A stretch of DNA of 64,000 nucleotides, taken from the NCBI GenBank assembly GCA_946894095.1, contig OX335660.1, forward strand, positions 11,413,001 through 11,477,000, read 5' to 3'. The notes beneath the pieces were generated by a model that was not told where the DNA came from, made no database searches, and saw only the letters and a list, made by a program, of their open reading frames with translations. The DNA is from Incurvaria masculella. Lineage: Eukaryota > Arthropoda > Insecta > Lepidoptera > Incurvariidae. How positions within the stretch are numbered: position 1 is the stretch's first letter; each line of letters opens with the position of its first letter. Below are positions 43,861-55,665 of the stretch, in pieces. The translations under genes were made by a program, and so were the position numbers.

Positions 43861-44805
43861 ACTATATTAAAATTTTCGGATTTTTCAAGGTTTATTTGTT
43901 TGAACGACTTATAACAATTTGTATGGATCGATTACGTAAAGGTAGGCAGAGGGAAGAATGTGATCATTTAATCATATTCCGACGTTTTATATTCACGTTT
44001 CTATTTCGTGGTTTAATCACAAAGGAATCAATGTTCGATACCTGCAAAAGCTGTGTTCACAAGACCCAAAGACCCCGCGAAGCGTTCACCAAAGAAATGA
44101 AATGGGGGCAGCTTGAACGAAAAGGATCCCCCTCCAAAGTGCTTTGTGGAAACTCAAAACATCTGATCCGACGCTCTCACTGCTCTATTAAATTTGTGGG
44201 AATCCTTTCCGTCCTCCGCGATTCCGGGCGCGATTACGATGTGTTTGTGGCTGCGGGAGAAAAATTGTGGGAATGATAAAAGGGTGTAACGGCGCATATT
44301 TTATTAGTCAGACCCGAAGGTCAAAGAGAGGTTCGCAGTTGTGTGAATAATTCTGAATGGTGAACATCTTTGCATAGGTTATCCTAGGGTTTAATCGTAT
44401 TACTAGGAGAATCTTTTTTTTAAGTAATCCTACAAACTCCAACTTTTGCGGTCTGTTTGTCTGCACGTCTGTTTTGTTTTTATCTGTCTGTCCGGTTTTC
44501 AATTGAAAACCATTCGCTCGACTTTAATGCGGTTTGTATCTACATAAAGATTAATTATTCCTATAAATTAGGTTACTTATCATCGCGTTAAATTACCTGA
44601 GGAGTGGGCAGTGGGGTAAATGTGAGAGAAGTTGGGGCAAGACTAAATTATTTTCGTCGAACTTTATTAAACACAATTTTTTTAGACTATTCTGCGCTAA
44701 AGTGCCTACAGAAAAAAAAAGTTAGAAAGAGAAATCCTAAACCAATCTATACATATCGTAATTACAAGTCTACATAAGTCTACACATACTCGCGTCCTTT
44801 ATACC
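43861..44805. other. unassigned, possibly constrained DNA
   Basis: 44040-44280 is non-repetitive and GC-mixed and lies in a 154-codon open frame (43812-44276) that starts inside SINE sequence. I see no domain in it and do not call a gene. Confidence 0.3.
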
Positions 44806-44965
44806 ATACTAGCTGCGGTACCCGGCTCCGCTCGGGTCCATGTCCTTTTGGACTGATGTCGAGCTGAATTATTTCCTAGATAAAAAGTAGGTAGCCCAAA
44901 AGGCTGGTCAATAAATATGTTATTTATCTGCTACTTTTTAATCATAACGGGTGGAGCCGATATGC
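44806..44965 (+). repeat. Interspersed repeat D, copy 2
   Basis: ACTAGCTGCGGTACCCGGCT, CGCTCGGGTCCATGTCC and GACTGATGTCGAGCTGA match the left part of 1370-1625. Confidence 0.65.
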
Positions 44966-45111
44966 ATTAATTAAATAAGAAATATTCTAACGTTCCCATT
45001 TATAATACATAGGGCGCACTATAAGTTTCACTATAAGTTTTCGGAACTGGCCACTTAGCTAAATAATATCTTAAAAGTAATTAAATAATTTGGTATTATA
45101 ACTCATAGGGC

Positions 45112-45275
45112 CGTGTGCACGAAAGGGAAAAAATATCAAAATCATCGTCAGCTTAAACACGTCACTTTGTAGGGACAGTATGGAACTAACTCTATGCGGT
45201 TCACTGAAAGTGACGTATTTGAACATTGATTAACTCATCCCTCTCGGTATGCAATCGGTTCTTAGGCTATTTTGA
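45112..45275. mobile_element. Palindromic repeat C, copy 3
   Basis: TAAACACGTCACTTTGTAGG, GGAACTAACTCTATGCGG and AAAGTGACGTATTTGAACAT keep the inverted core. Confidence 0.7.
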
Positions 45276-45684
45276 CTTGTTTGTTTTGTCTTACTGTGAC
45301 TTGTTTTTGCATTGTGGCGTCATTTAAAAAAAAATGCGTGTGTATGTATCACCATATGATATTAACTTATGAAAATGTTCATAGCATTATTTTATACGAT
45401 TTTAAGTGTAATTTGACGGCTCAGCAAATCCTTGCTCGGAATCAAACTGCTTTTGACGATGAAACACCATGAAAGGGGACTATCGCGTCAATCTTGTGAC
45501 TAATTTCGTGATGTCAGCTTTATAAAATTAAAACATAAATGATGTGCGCCGTAAAATGAAACAGACAGGCATGCAGACTGTTGCTTTGGGGACTGTGAAT
45601 AGTGATTTGTATAACACCATCTGTTTGCTGGAAGTAAATGACGAACTTCGTAAAAATAACAGTAAACGCAGCATATTTTTTTAT
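45276..45684. other. unassigned non-coding DNA
   Basis: Nothing recognised. Confidence 0.4.
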
Positions 45685-45930
45685 TTTATTTCTTACTTAC
45701 GTACTTCCACGTTAAAATGGATCTAAAACACGACAATTTTCATGCCCCGATGATGCATTCCTTCTATGCGATGGTACCTATGTATCATCCCAGGCGGAAT
45801 GAACCCTACGAATGGTGTACAAAAGTTTTACGTGGCATACAGACCACAGCCAGCCTCAACATCGAACATGGTCACCCATCCGTAACTGGAGCGCACTCAG
45901 AGACGCCAACCGTAGATTCAATTCGCATAT
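45685..45930 (-). mobile_element. SINE with 5S head, degenerate and tail-less
   Basis: On the minus strand ACGGATGGGTGACCATGTTC is the 5S box C region. It is followed by GTTGAGGCTGGCTGTGGT and body motifs (GGTACCATCGCATAGAAGG). The 3' tail after the body is missing. Confidence 0.65.
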
Positions 45931-45954
45931 AAATCGGGTGAGTGGTTCGCAAGT

Positions 45955-46350
45955 TTTTTTTCTATGCGACCTGACATGTATGGCTAATATCACACAACTA
46001 CCGTTATGATATCAGCCCACAATGCACCACATTTCCGAAGGAATTTGGTGCCATGCCAGGACCTTCCCTTTATCAGCACGGCTACATTGAACTGGATGGA
46101 AAACACGGACAATTTTTCATTCCAGCTTCGACCATCTTTTCATCCAATGCGATGGTACCAACCCGGGCGGGCTTAAACCCTACCACTTAGTAGGTGAAGG
46201 GACCTACAGTTTTACATGGATTCCGGATGATGGAGCAGCTCGCATTCGTGACGAAAATGCACTTATCGAACTCTGAAAGAGAAAGACAGTGGTGCAAGTC
46301 GGTATTGAACCCAGGCCTCTGGTACGCTAGGCCAGTCCCCGCGCAAGTTA
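45955..46350 (-). mobile_element. Full-length SINE with tRNA-derived head
   Basis: Minus-strand copy with all parts: A-rich tail at 45955, ACCGTTATGATATCAGCCCA hairpin, body, CTCGCATTCGTGACG, and the tRNA-like head with box B (GGGTTCAATACC on the minus strand) and GGCCTAGCGTACCAGAGG upstream. It matches the head at 56935-57010. Confidence 0.85.
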
Positions 46351-47189
46351 TAAGCATTTCACCCCACTGCTCACCGCTCCGGTAATTTAGAGTGATTTCA
46401 TGTAGCTTTTAAGTTGTGAGCAGAATCAGGCTAGACGTGGAAACCAAAAGATCTACATCGGATCTTAATTTATAAGCGTTTCAAACCACTGCTTATTTGC
46501 ACACCCCTCTCATAATTTTTCCTGATGCTAATTAGTCCTAAAATTGCGGGAATAATAAACCCATGCGATATAAATTAGGTACAATTAGGGAGTCTCGAAA
46601 GAAGATACATAAATGCAATCAGCGATAGTGCCATTTCTTGACCAAAAACATATGAACTATTCATTAAAAAACAGGTGCGTTTTCATATACCTAGTTTGAA
46701 GATATAATGGGTTACCCATACAAATTTTCATATGTTTCATGATCTTCTATGAGACAAAAGATAGTTCCCCATGCCTTATTTAATGCTGTTCTGGCCTGTA
46801 CAAAGTTATTGTACACAGAAAGCAAAGAATATAAATATAAAGTTATATAATGCTATAGTAAATAGTTGCGGCGAAAATATTTGCAGAATTTCGGTCTTTG
46901 AAAATATTTAATTTCACAGCGCCATCTATCGCGCCATCTATCGCGCCATGATCTTCTAATCGCCAATCACACGTGGCGACATCTCTACCCGGATAGAAGT
47001 TATTCTTTTCCATGAGAGTACACGTGGCGCCATCTCTACTTCTTCAAATGTGATTTAGGTTTTAAACGGATGTGTGTGTAATACTTTTTGATATTTGGTG
47101 TTCTCTTTTTTTTGTATTGTGTTGCTTATTTTTTTTTCTCTCTTTTTTGAATGTTTCGACAGGATTCGAAGGATTTGGTTTTTATTTTA
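46351..47189. other. unassigned DNA with a relic of the TTAA element
   Basis: 46770-46990 resembles the left and right ends of 59106-59847 (ATGCTGTTCTGGCCTGTACA, TTGTACACAGAAAGCAAAG, CAGCGCCATCTATCG). The rest is unassigned. Confidence 0.4.
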
Positions 47190-47345
47190 TTGTTTTAGGG
47201 ACCAGACGTAAATCAGCGTTGCTGCTCACTAAGTGAAATGCAACTTATGCTGAGATGGTCACTGTTATATTTATTATATTTATTATTTATGTTATAAATC
47301 TTACTGTCTATATGATGAATAAATGATTTTTGATTTGATTTGATA
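47190..47345 (+). mobile_element. LINE 3'-end fragment with (GATTT)n tail
   Basis: Ends ATGATGAATAAATGATTTTT then GATTTGATTTGATA, that is, an AATAAA signal and a short pentanucleotide tail typical of non-LTR elements. The coding part is absent. Confidence 0.55.
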
Positions 47346-47440
47346 GTGAAAGCCGAGATATTAATAGATATGTGTATATTTATTAAGTCTAATCCATGCT
47401 ATAATATATGCGAGACCCCATAAACAATAAAATGTAAAAA
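47346..47440. other. unassigned spacer
   Basis: AT-rich. Nothing recognised. Confidence 0.4.
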
Positions 47441-48205
47441 ACGGAAAAAAAATTGAGGCTATCAGGATTCGAAACTATACCCTCCCGAACAAAATACGTA
47501 TAGAAGAGTCGGTAATTCGCCCTGCGCCATCCGCTTTCTGACATTCAGTGCGAAAATAGTGAATCGCTTCTGTTTTAGAGAGAGCGGTCAAAATGACGCC
47601 GCCAGTAACGCCACCATACGCAACGGAATGGTATTAATTTTGTTTGAGAGTAATTTCATTGATATTGCTCAGCCCTTAGGATATTTAGCGTGATGGTATG
47701 TACCTTAAAGCGTTCTCCGCGATGTTCACTTGAAATTGGTTTAATTCGCATCTTGATCTGTTCCGTGGTTACGGAGATTACCTTTCGCATGTGGACAGAC
47801 GTTGCCTTTTATATAAAAAAAAAAAAAAATAAAAAAAAAATTGAGGCTATCAGGATTCGAAACTATACCCTCCCGAACAAAATACGTATAGAAGAGTCGG
47901 TAATTCGCCCTGCGCCATCCGCTTTTTGACATTCAGTGCGAAAATAGTGAATCGCTTCTGTTTTAGAGAGAGCGGTCAAAATGACGCCGCCAGTAACGCC
48001 ACCATACGCAACGGAATGGTATTAATTTTGTTTGAGAGTAATTTCATTGATATTGCTCAGCCCTTAGGATATTTAGCGTGATGGTATGTACCTTAAAGCG
48101 TTCTCCGCGATGTTCTCTTGAAATTGGTTTAATTCGCATCTTGATCTGTTCCGTGGTTACGGAGATTACCTTTCACATGTGGACAGACGTTGCCTTTTAT
48201 ATAAG
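47441..48205 (-). repeat. Tandem pair, 388-bp period, each with a tRNA-like end and T-run
   Basis: 47453-47817 and 47841-48205 differ at about three positions. Read on the minus strand, each unit ends with a tRNA-like stretch: GGATGGCGCAGGGCG resembles box A, TAGTTTCGAATCCTG resembles box B, and a T-run of nine or more bases follows, as for a Pol III terminator. Between the copies lies an A-rich 24-bp linker on the plus strand. The other 290 bp of the unit are not recognised. Confidence 0.75.
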
Positions 48206-49335
48206 TAGAGAAGATTGTTTGCTTTGCCTATTACATGCATATAAGTAGATAGAACATTTGATATCGTTTAATTGGAAGTAATCTGGGAATCTGGCGTTAA
48301 TGTGGTATTCAGCTGAAACCCTTCTATTAACGTATACCTAATTTGATTAAAGCTTAAAGGTAAATAGTTCACGTGTTGTGTAAAATGCAGTTTTCTCAAA
48401 ATGTTTAGGTTATGCTAAGATTTTGATCCTTACATGTATGCTCAAAGACAAGTTGAAATCCATACCTATAAATGTTATCCATGAAAGAAAATATCTTATT
48501 CAATGAAGTATTTTTCTTGATAGTAAGGAACGAACAATTCTAAGCAAATAAAGTTTTTAATTCAGAGCAATACTTGTACCTTTGTACAAATCTCCCAAAA
48601 AAAAAGAATGTAATCAATAAAACGATCCCCTTTCAAAAGTTTAGATTGTTATATTTCAAAGTCGCTGCATTAAGGTGAGTTAACGTGAACATTTGCAAAC
48701 CCTTCAAAATTTCTCATTCCTGCTCTGAGATTTTTCCAAGATAAAATTTCAGCGATAAATTCCCCTCTGGAGACAGCATTTTAAATTCAACGCTCGTACT
48801 GCGCTCAAATGAACGCCGCTACTCTTTGCCAAACATACCCCACGATAGGTCACCCAAGGTCGACAAAACATTTCTCATTTGCCGTACATGCATACAAATC
48901 GATTTTTTAAAGAGTTAGAGTAAGATGAACTGAAGATTACTCTATATGATAAAGTGGTATGTACTGTACGAGCACTCCAGGTTCGTAGTACCCTGTGAGT
49001 ACTATGAACGTGACTTCTATGATGGGACGTCATGGGACGTTCTGGTAGGTCATTAGGGTAAACCAGTTGGGTCCATCATGCGATCCAGTGAAGTTTGCTA
49101 GCGGTAGAATCAACATATTTTTTCATATTTTATTATTCGCGAGCATATCACATTCAAACCGCAAGGCGAGTACGGAACGGAATTTCTCTGAGACCCGTCA
49201 AAGATTACTCAAATACCAACTGTAATCCCATACTTCGGCAGGGTCCACTACTATGGGATGAAAGAACGGATTGCGTTCGTCAGTTTTAAAATTAATCTAT
49301 GATTAGTCATAGATGGGATATTTATAATCAGTGCT
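48206..49335. other. unassigned non-coding DNA
   Basis: Nothing recognised. 48940-49090 has short repeats of GTACT and GGGACGTCATGGGACGTTC. Confidence 0.4.
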
Positions 49336-50019
49336 TCTTGTGCGAAGCCGGGGCGGGTCGCTAGTTGACCCAGCGAAACACGAACGAAGCGTCTCCGTTT
49401 CAGCTTGGGCAAAAATGCTTCCATCTATCCGGCTTACCGGCCTTCCATACCCTTCCAGGCCGCTCGGGGACGACCGTTCTACACACATCTGTTTTGTCAT
49501 TCCTTCATATCTCTCTATAATACCTATTCCAACTTACCCTCCTCACTTTTTCTTCTGTTAGTAAACAATGCTCTCTCTTACCCATTACTCAACTTGTGAA
49601 CTCACTTCTCAAGCACACCCTTCCATTAAGTCATTTCTACTGTTGCGGATCCCCTTAATACTCTCGCGTTTCAGCTTTTCCAATACACCTCAACCGAGAG
49701 CGCATACCGCATTTCCAGGCGTATTCGATTCCACCGACATTCCTCTCCGCTTTCTAACCTTTCACTTAACCTTAAGCCCACTCGTGCTAAAAGGCGGTAT
49801 TCCAGGTGGATATTCGCACGTGCGACGTTGTGCTAAAATTCATTAGCGCGGGCTATTTATATTCGAGAAAAACACGCCGTAAATGTTGTACTGTGTTCTT
49901 GGAATTTGCATAATTACTGAGCGAAGCACCTTTCCTCTTTCGCTTGCTACAGTTATCTACGCTTATGTGGTAATATGTATACTGGCGGAATCATAGCAAA
50001 AACCTCCCTTAAAATAAAC
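49336..50019. other. Repeat end followed by complex non-coding DNA
   Basis: 49340-49370 (TGTGCGAAGCCGGGGCGGGTCGCTAGT, shown here as its motif start TGTGCGAAGCCGGGG) is the usual end of a common insect interspersed repeat. 49530-49860 is non-repetitive and pyrimidine-rich, with a 92-codon frame I cannot assign. Confidence 0.35.
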
Positions 50020-50410
50020 GGGGTGTCCGAGGTTCGGTCAGGAATATCAAGAAGTATATGGAACATACGATGCATAGTGCAGTTGTGAAAGATTTTTTCT
50101 TTTATCTCCATTATTTCCAATTTTAAGACTTTCCAACAAAGTAAATGCATACGACAGTGTGAGCGCGCTCTAAGCTCGCGCGCGGGTAGCGAACTTACCC
50201 CCCCCCCCCCCTCCTCCTCGCCCCTGTGCTGTGTGCCGCTTGCGCCCTCGAGGATCGCTTAGAGTGCGCATACATTAAGTAAAATTAAATTTTTTTAAAA
50301 ATCATATCTCGAAAACTAGTATAGGTACGATAATTTTTTTCTTGTAATGTGTTTTTAAGATTATATACAAAGACTCATTTTGATATTCTTGACCGAACCT
50401 CGGACTTTTT
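50020..50410. mobile_element. Inverted-repeat element with 26-bp ends
   Basis: GTCCGAGGTTCGGTCAGGAA at 50025 and its complement at 50380-50405 (one difference over 26 bp) mark the ends. The left end GGGGTGTCCGAGG resembles that of the element at 60010. A run of 13 C at about 50200 lies inside, and 50210-50260 is CG-rich. Confidence 0.7.
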
Positions 50411-51392
50411 TGGAGTCAGATGGTGCTTACAACAAAAATATAAAGGTAGCAAAATTAGGGTTTAAAACAAAACTACATTATAAACATTAAATTAAAAATG
50501 AATTTATTTGAAATTATAGGGTGTATTCGGCCGTCAATCTTTTTTTTAAATTACGCGATCTATATTCGATTTTTAACTTATTTTTCATATTTTTGGATCA
50601 GTCAAAATGCCTTAAAAAAAATTAAGTACATTTATTACGCAAAATGTACTGTTTTGAGATTATTCAAATGCGAATATCTCGAAAATTATTGGTTAGATTT
50701 TACTGAGGTTAAAAAACTGAGGAAGAAAACTCCATAAGCTTAAGAAACCGAAAATAATAGACGGTGAAATAAACACTTTTTGAAAAAAGTTTTTTGAAAA
50801 AAAAAAAAACCATGCACGCCTTACGTTTTTAGGCCCGTGCGCTAAGTAAAATCTATCTTGTCTTGTCAGGGTGTATTCGACTCTTCGAAATATTCGTATT
50901 CATTCTACTTGCACAATTTCAAACTCCTTGATTCACAAAACATCTTTTACCCTTGTACATATTTACTATAATACCTTTGTATGCACACAACATTTAGCTT
51001 TATGATCAATGTCCATAATACACCCAATTGAATAACATATTTTATTCCATATCTATATTTTTGGTAACGCTAATCAACTCAGTTTACCTCACGAGCATGA
51101 ACCCGCATACATATAGCTGTGTATGTATGTGTGCGCCTCTGTTACAGAAAAGACGCTCGTTGTATTAAATGAGATGCAAAACACTTTAGAAGATAAACAC
51201 CTCTAAGTTGAAATATATTCCGCCGAGCCATCGAGGTACGTTGATTACTCTATGTACCGAGCTCCATTTTTCGAGTGAATATATATTCAAGTGAGAATAT
51301 ATTTACTTTGGGGACATTCGGTGCCTGAGAGAAAGTTTTCGTATAAATTACCTGAGTGTTAGGACCATGCGTTCGTTTGCGGTGATTGGTCC
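50411..51392. other. unassigned non-coding DNA
   Basis: Nothing recognised. Homopolymer A and T runs are frequent. Confidence 0.45.
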
Positions 51393-51767
51393 TTAAGGTC
51401 GGCCCGTAAGCACCTGAAAATTTCGCCTCCCTTACAAACGTAGTTTACTAATCATTTGAAAACCAATGTTCCAACTTACTTGATATTTGGTATCTAATAT
51501 TAGGTTACAAATATCTGTGTCTGCATGCTTTGTTTTTTCGGTAAATATATTCTGGGTCAAACCACAGAGAAATCAAAATTCGTATGAAGATTTTCTTTTT
51601 GCTTTCATTTCATTCGGTTTGGATTTTTCAAAAAAACAAAAGCATGCAGACACAGATATTTGTTACCTGATATTAGATATTAAATATCAATTTAATTGGA
51701 ATAGCGGTTTCCAAATTATTAGTAAACTACGTTTGTATGGGGAGCATAGCTTACGGGCCGTTCTTAA
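51393..51767. mobile_element. TTAA palindromic element G, copy 1
   Basis: The outer ends are TTAAGGTCGGCCCGTAAGC and GCTTACGGGCCGTTCTTAA. Almost the whole 375 bp is one imperfect palindrome: ACGTAGTTTACTAATCATTT at the left returns inverted at the right, and so does ATATCTGTGTCTGCATGC. TTAA at both ends fits a TTAA-targeting DNA transposon. The second copy (55290-55665) is inverted. Confidence 0.85.
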
Positions 51768-51973
51768 GTTCTTCTGTGTTTTTTCGCTACTAAGAAGTCG
51801 TAATGAAGACAAACCGAGTGCAAGGCATCGGTCCTTATTTTTCGCCTGAAGAAGAAAAAAGAGAGATCTACTCGTATAATAACCATAAATATTATGCTTA
51901 AAAGACAGTGTGCACTCCACCCTTAATAATTCCGTGCAGAAAGTTATGTGAGAAAAGATATAATAACTGTTCT
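51768..51973. other. unassigned spacer
   Basis: Nothing recognised. Confidence 0.4.
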
Positions 51974-52335
51974 GAGCCCGTAGTCCCAGTTGTCACCTAA
52001 ATTGGCGTTTACGCCAAACCAATTGACCGGCGCCGGCGGCGTTTTAAAATATATGGAGAAATTGAAGAGGGCGAAGAGTGGGCGTTAAGCGAATTACCGT
52101 TTGCGAGTCCGAGTTTGATTTGACAGCTTACACAACGTTGCCGTAAATACGATGACGTTGCCGTTTACGCCGACTCCGCCTTTTCAGACAAATCGGAAGT
52201 CCGAGTTTGACTTTGACAGCTTGAAGAAGTAAAACCACAGATCTAGTAAAAACTTGAATGGAGTTTGACGTTTTTACGGAACTTCAAAGTTCCGTTAATG
52301 CCAGTTTAGGTGACAACTAGGACTAGCAGCTCTGA
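51974..52335. mobile_element. Inverted-repeat element E, copy 2
   Basis: GAGCCCGTAGTCCCAGTTGT at the left and GGTGACAACTAGGACTAGCA at the right. The interior GTTGCCGTTTACGCCGACTC and GAAGTCCGAGTTTGAC match 10029-10394. TCTGAG or CTGAG occurs on both outer sides and could be the target duplication. Confidence 0.8.
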
Positions 52336-53039
52336 GATTGTTTTACCTACTTTATGCTTACTTTGACAGTACGATGTCATATGGTCTGATGATTTTGAGA
52401 AATGCATCTTATACAAATCGTATATGTTTATTAAAAAAAAGAGCCTTTGGAAGCATTCTCGACGTGAAAGTCAGGAATTCGTGTTTTTGTATAGAAATGT
52501 TTTTTAAAGAACTTATCACATTGATACTGGCGAACAACTATGTTTACCAAAATATCGTCCATGCCGAAGAAAATAACAAGTAGAATTTAACAATACATTT
52601 ATTGCAAAAATAAAAAAAATCGCCTCTTAATGAGTTTAAAAATAAATTAAAATTCGTTCTCTTAATAAGTTTGATTATATTACAAACAAAGTTTCGATCG
52701 AAATCTTCGTTTGTGATTTTGTCTCCAAGATAAATAAATAAGTTCACCATATAATTGAACTGTACTGTCCATTATAAAAATGTTCATATTATAGCTAACC
52801 TGGAAGTATTTTTTGGTATCATGATTATTAACAGAAGTTAAAATAAGTGAAATAAAAAAAAACATTAAAATGTTGGAGGCGTCATCGGAACCTATTTCGC
52901 TGCGTTCAAAGGCCATAATTGATTAGAGGGTGCCGCCGGCTAGGAAGATTGTAACTGTGGGTAGGTAGAGATCTGGGTATATATGTATGTATCAGCAATC
53001 TTGTCGTTACTTCAGGAAATTATTGGTTTTAAAAATTAT
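52336..53039. other. unassigned non-coding DNA
   Basis: AT-rich with short frames. Nothing recognised. Confidence 0.45.
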
Positions 53040-53450
53040 ACAGGTCGTGGTGTAGGGGCTAGAGGACTTGCCTTTCATGCGAGAATGTATTGGTTCAAAT
53101 CCTCGTCCCGGTCGTGCTACTTTATTTCTCTTTCTGAGTTGGCTAAGTGCATTTCGTCGCGAATGCGAGCTGTTCCATGGTTCGGAACCCAAGTAAAACT
53201 GTATTCTCCTTCCCCTACTAGATGGTAGAGTTGAGCCCGCTCGAGTTGGTACCACCGCATTGGATGAAACTATGGTTGAAGCGGAACTGAAAAATTGACC
53301 ATGTTTTTCATTCAGTTCAGTGTGGCGTCCTTATAAAGGGAAGGCCCTGGTATTGCGCCTAATTCCTTCGGAAATGTGATGTATTGGGATAATATCATAA
53401 CGGTATTTTTTTGCTATTAGCCATCTATGTCAGGCTGCATAAAAAAAATT
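53040..53450 (+). mobile_element. Full-length SINE with a tRNA-derived head (second type)
   Basis: Head: GTGTAGGGGCTAGAGGACTT, then TTGGTTCAAATCCTCG as box B. Its bases between box A and box B differ from those of the copies at 45955 and 56930, so it may derive from another tRNA or another subfamily. Then come TTTCTCTTTCTGAGTTGG, TTCGTCGCGAATGCGAGCTG, the shared body and the tail hairpin. Confidence 0.82.
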
Positions 53451-54284
53451 AATGCCAACAATAAACGTGAGGCCATTCGGCTGTATTTAACGTACAAAAA
53501 AATTTTTTTTTACAAATTCATTGATTAAATTAATTTTAAAGACAACTAACATGTTCATAGTTCATTTATATGATGGAGTTTTCTACACGTTACAATTAGT
53601 TTGATTTAAAATTTCAGTAGGTAGGTATAAGTATTTAAAATAGGTACAGTACATGATACAAATAAATAACAATGAGAAGAAGGTATGACTTGCCCACCGC
53701 AAGCGGAAGGCGCTATGCGGGAAAGTCTGTCGCCAAGCGAGCATCTAGAATAGCAGAAATTATGTTGGTAGATCAATGCAACAAGAGCCCAGTCTTCAGT
53801 CTCTGTCAGTAAACTCTCATGCTTGAAGAGATTACAGATATTCATAGAATTATCTCTAGCATAAGAGATCGGAAAATGAAGATATATTTTTTACAAGTTA
53901 AAAAATAAATTACTCCGAAGTTACGACAGTAAGCGTGGTTCTCGCCACTACCACAGGCTAATCAGCAGTAGGTGAAAAAGGCCCTTAGGGTCTCTTCCAC
54001 CAAGTACCGATTTGCTTAATCTTCACATTAAAGGGCCTTTCTTACCATCTCGCAATCGATACCAGTACAAGATAATCAGCACTTTAGTAATAAAGGGGCT
54101 TTAAGTGTCGTTTAAAACAAATCAGCACTTGGTGAAAACCAGGCTTAAGTGTATTAAATGCTGTATGTACCAAAATATTTGGACGCTTTAAAAAACTGAA
54201 CGGAGTAAAAGAACTAAATTGTATATTGTAATGTACGATTATATTGTAATGTAAACTAACAAAAATGCTTCATTTTAATAAATA
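53451..54284. other. unassigned DNA with internal inverted motifs
   Basis: 53930-54150 contains AATCAGCA, CTTGGTGAAA and AAGGGCCTTT-type blocks repeated in both orientations (GAAAAAGGCCCTTAGGGTC, ACATTAAAGGGCCTTTC). It is probably an old repeat. I name no family. Confidence 0.35.
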
Positions 54285-55130
54285 TGAAATGAAAAAATTC
54301 TTTATTTGCAAGCCTGCAAGCATGGTTCACAAAAAGGCGGAATTAATGCCATGAGGCATTCTCTGACATTCAACCTTAGAGACGTAGGAGAGGTGCGGTG
54401 TGGCGGGCAAAAGAAAAAAATAAAAAAACTAAAAACTAAAGAAAATATTAAGTATCTTAAAAAATATTTTAAAATGAAATGGAAAAATATATATTTTCAT
54501 AAAATAAACGTACATAATATGGCTTATAATGTATAGTACTTAGTATTAACCGATAGATACATACAAATATTTACACATATAAATATATAAATATATACCT
54601 TTAATGCACAAAAGAAACAATGTGTCTCTTGAATCAGTAGGATCAGTAAAAGCAAATAACTACTGATTAAATAATACAAGTCAAAAATCAAGGAACAGAC
54701 ATTTGAGACGCTCTTTAAATATGTGAATAGAATAGGATATGCGTACATCAAGTGGAAGCTGGTTCCACATACGTGCAGCTCTAACAGTAAAAGAATCTGT
54801 GTAAAAAGAAGAATTATGTCCCGGAATAGCAAGAAGCAAATTAACAGTGGATCTGAGGGGTAAACCATGAGAACAGAGGGGTTCTATCCGAGCAGTGAGA
54901 TATTTGGGAGCAGCCGGGTTATTCGACAAACCAAAGAGAAGGGAAAGTAGATGGGTATTTCTGCGTTTACTAATGTCAAGCCATTTAAGACTGGTGCGAA
55001 ATTCAGATACATGATCAAACTTACGCAACCCATATATATATCTTATACACAAATTTAGCAGTCGGTCAAGATTTTATACAGCAAGAGAATTTGCCACAAC
55101 ACCTCGTAACTAATTTGTTAAAATAACCTT
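54285..55130 (-). mobile_element. LINE 3' part (CR1/L2-like group)
   Basis: The minus-strand 3' end reads TTGCAAATAAAGAATTTTTTC near 54290. Upstream of it lie a 3' UTR of about 400 bp and the C-terminal RT region at 54681-55120. It is a typical 5'-truncated insertion. Confidence 0.7.
54681..55120 (-). pseudogene. LINE polymerase C-terminal domain, CR1/L2-like
   Basis: The open part gives 123 codons. CIRYIYGLRKFDHVSE, FRTSLKWLDISKRRN, LLSLLFGLSNNPAAPKYL and SFTVRAARMWNQLPLDVR form the conserved block that follows the reverse transcriptase in CR1/L2/BovB-like LINEs of arthropods. Upstream the frame extends as LDRLLNL before a stop at about 55085. No catalytic RT motif is left. The sequence is well preserved for a fragment, with no internal stop in 123 codons. 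Unlike the LINE at 37291-40102 it has no endonuclease part, and the two copies look like different families. Confidence 0.82.
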
Positions 55131-55289
55131 AAAATAAGTACAACAGCAGCGACATCAACATGAGTGAGAAAAAGCTAGGAGTCCTCTCTACTAAAATTTT
55201 CATGAAAGCTCTACTTTTACAAATAGCTAGCAATCAAATATTTATGAGTTCTGATGTCAAGCTACCCACGCTTTTTTTCGAGTCAAGTC
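55131..55289. other. unassigned spacer
   Basis: Nothing recognised. Confidence 0.4.
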
Positions 55290-55665
55290 TTAAGAACGGC
55301 CCGTAAGCTATGCTCCCCATACAAACGTAGTTTACTAATAATTTGGAAACCGCTATTCCAATTAAATTGATATTTAATATCTAATATCAGGTAACAAATA
55401 TCTGTGTCTGCATGCTTTTGTTTTTTTGAAAATTCCAAACCGAATGAAATTAAAGCAAAAATAAAATCTTCATACGAATTTGGTTTTCTCTATGGTTTGA
55501 CCCAGAATACATTTACCGAAAAAACAAAGGCATGCCGACACAGATATTTGTAGCCTAATATTAGATACCAAATATCAAGTAAGTTGGAACATTGGTTTTT
55601 AAATGATTAGTAAACTACGTTTGTATGGGAGGCGAAATTTTCAGGTGCTTACGGGCCGACCTTAA
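55290..55665. mobile_element. TTAA palindromic element G, copy 2 (inverted)
   Basis: Begins TTAAGAACGGCCCGTAAGC and ends GGGCCGACCTTAA, the reverse complement order of copy 1, with a few substitutions (TGCCGACACAG for TGCAGACACAG). Confidence 0.85.

Noticed and set aside
43812..44276. 154-codon plus-strand frame as a gene
   Set aside because: Starts inside SINE sequence. No recognisable domain.
54306..54536. 76-codon plus-strand frame
   Set aside because: Lies antisense in the LINE 3' UTR and is Lys-rich from A-runs.
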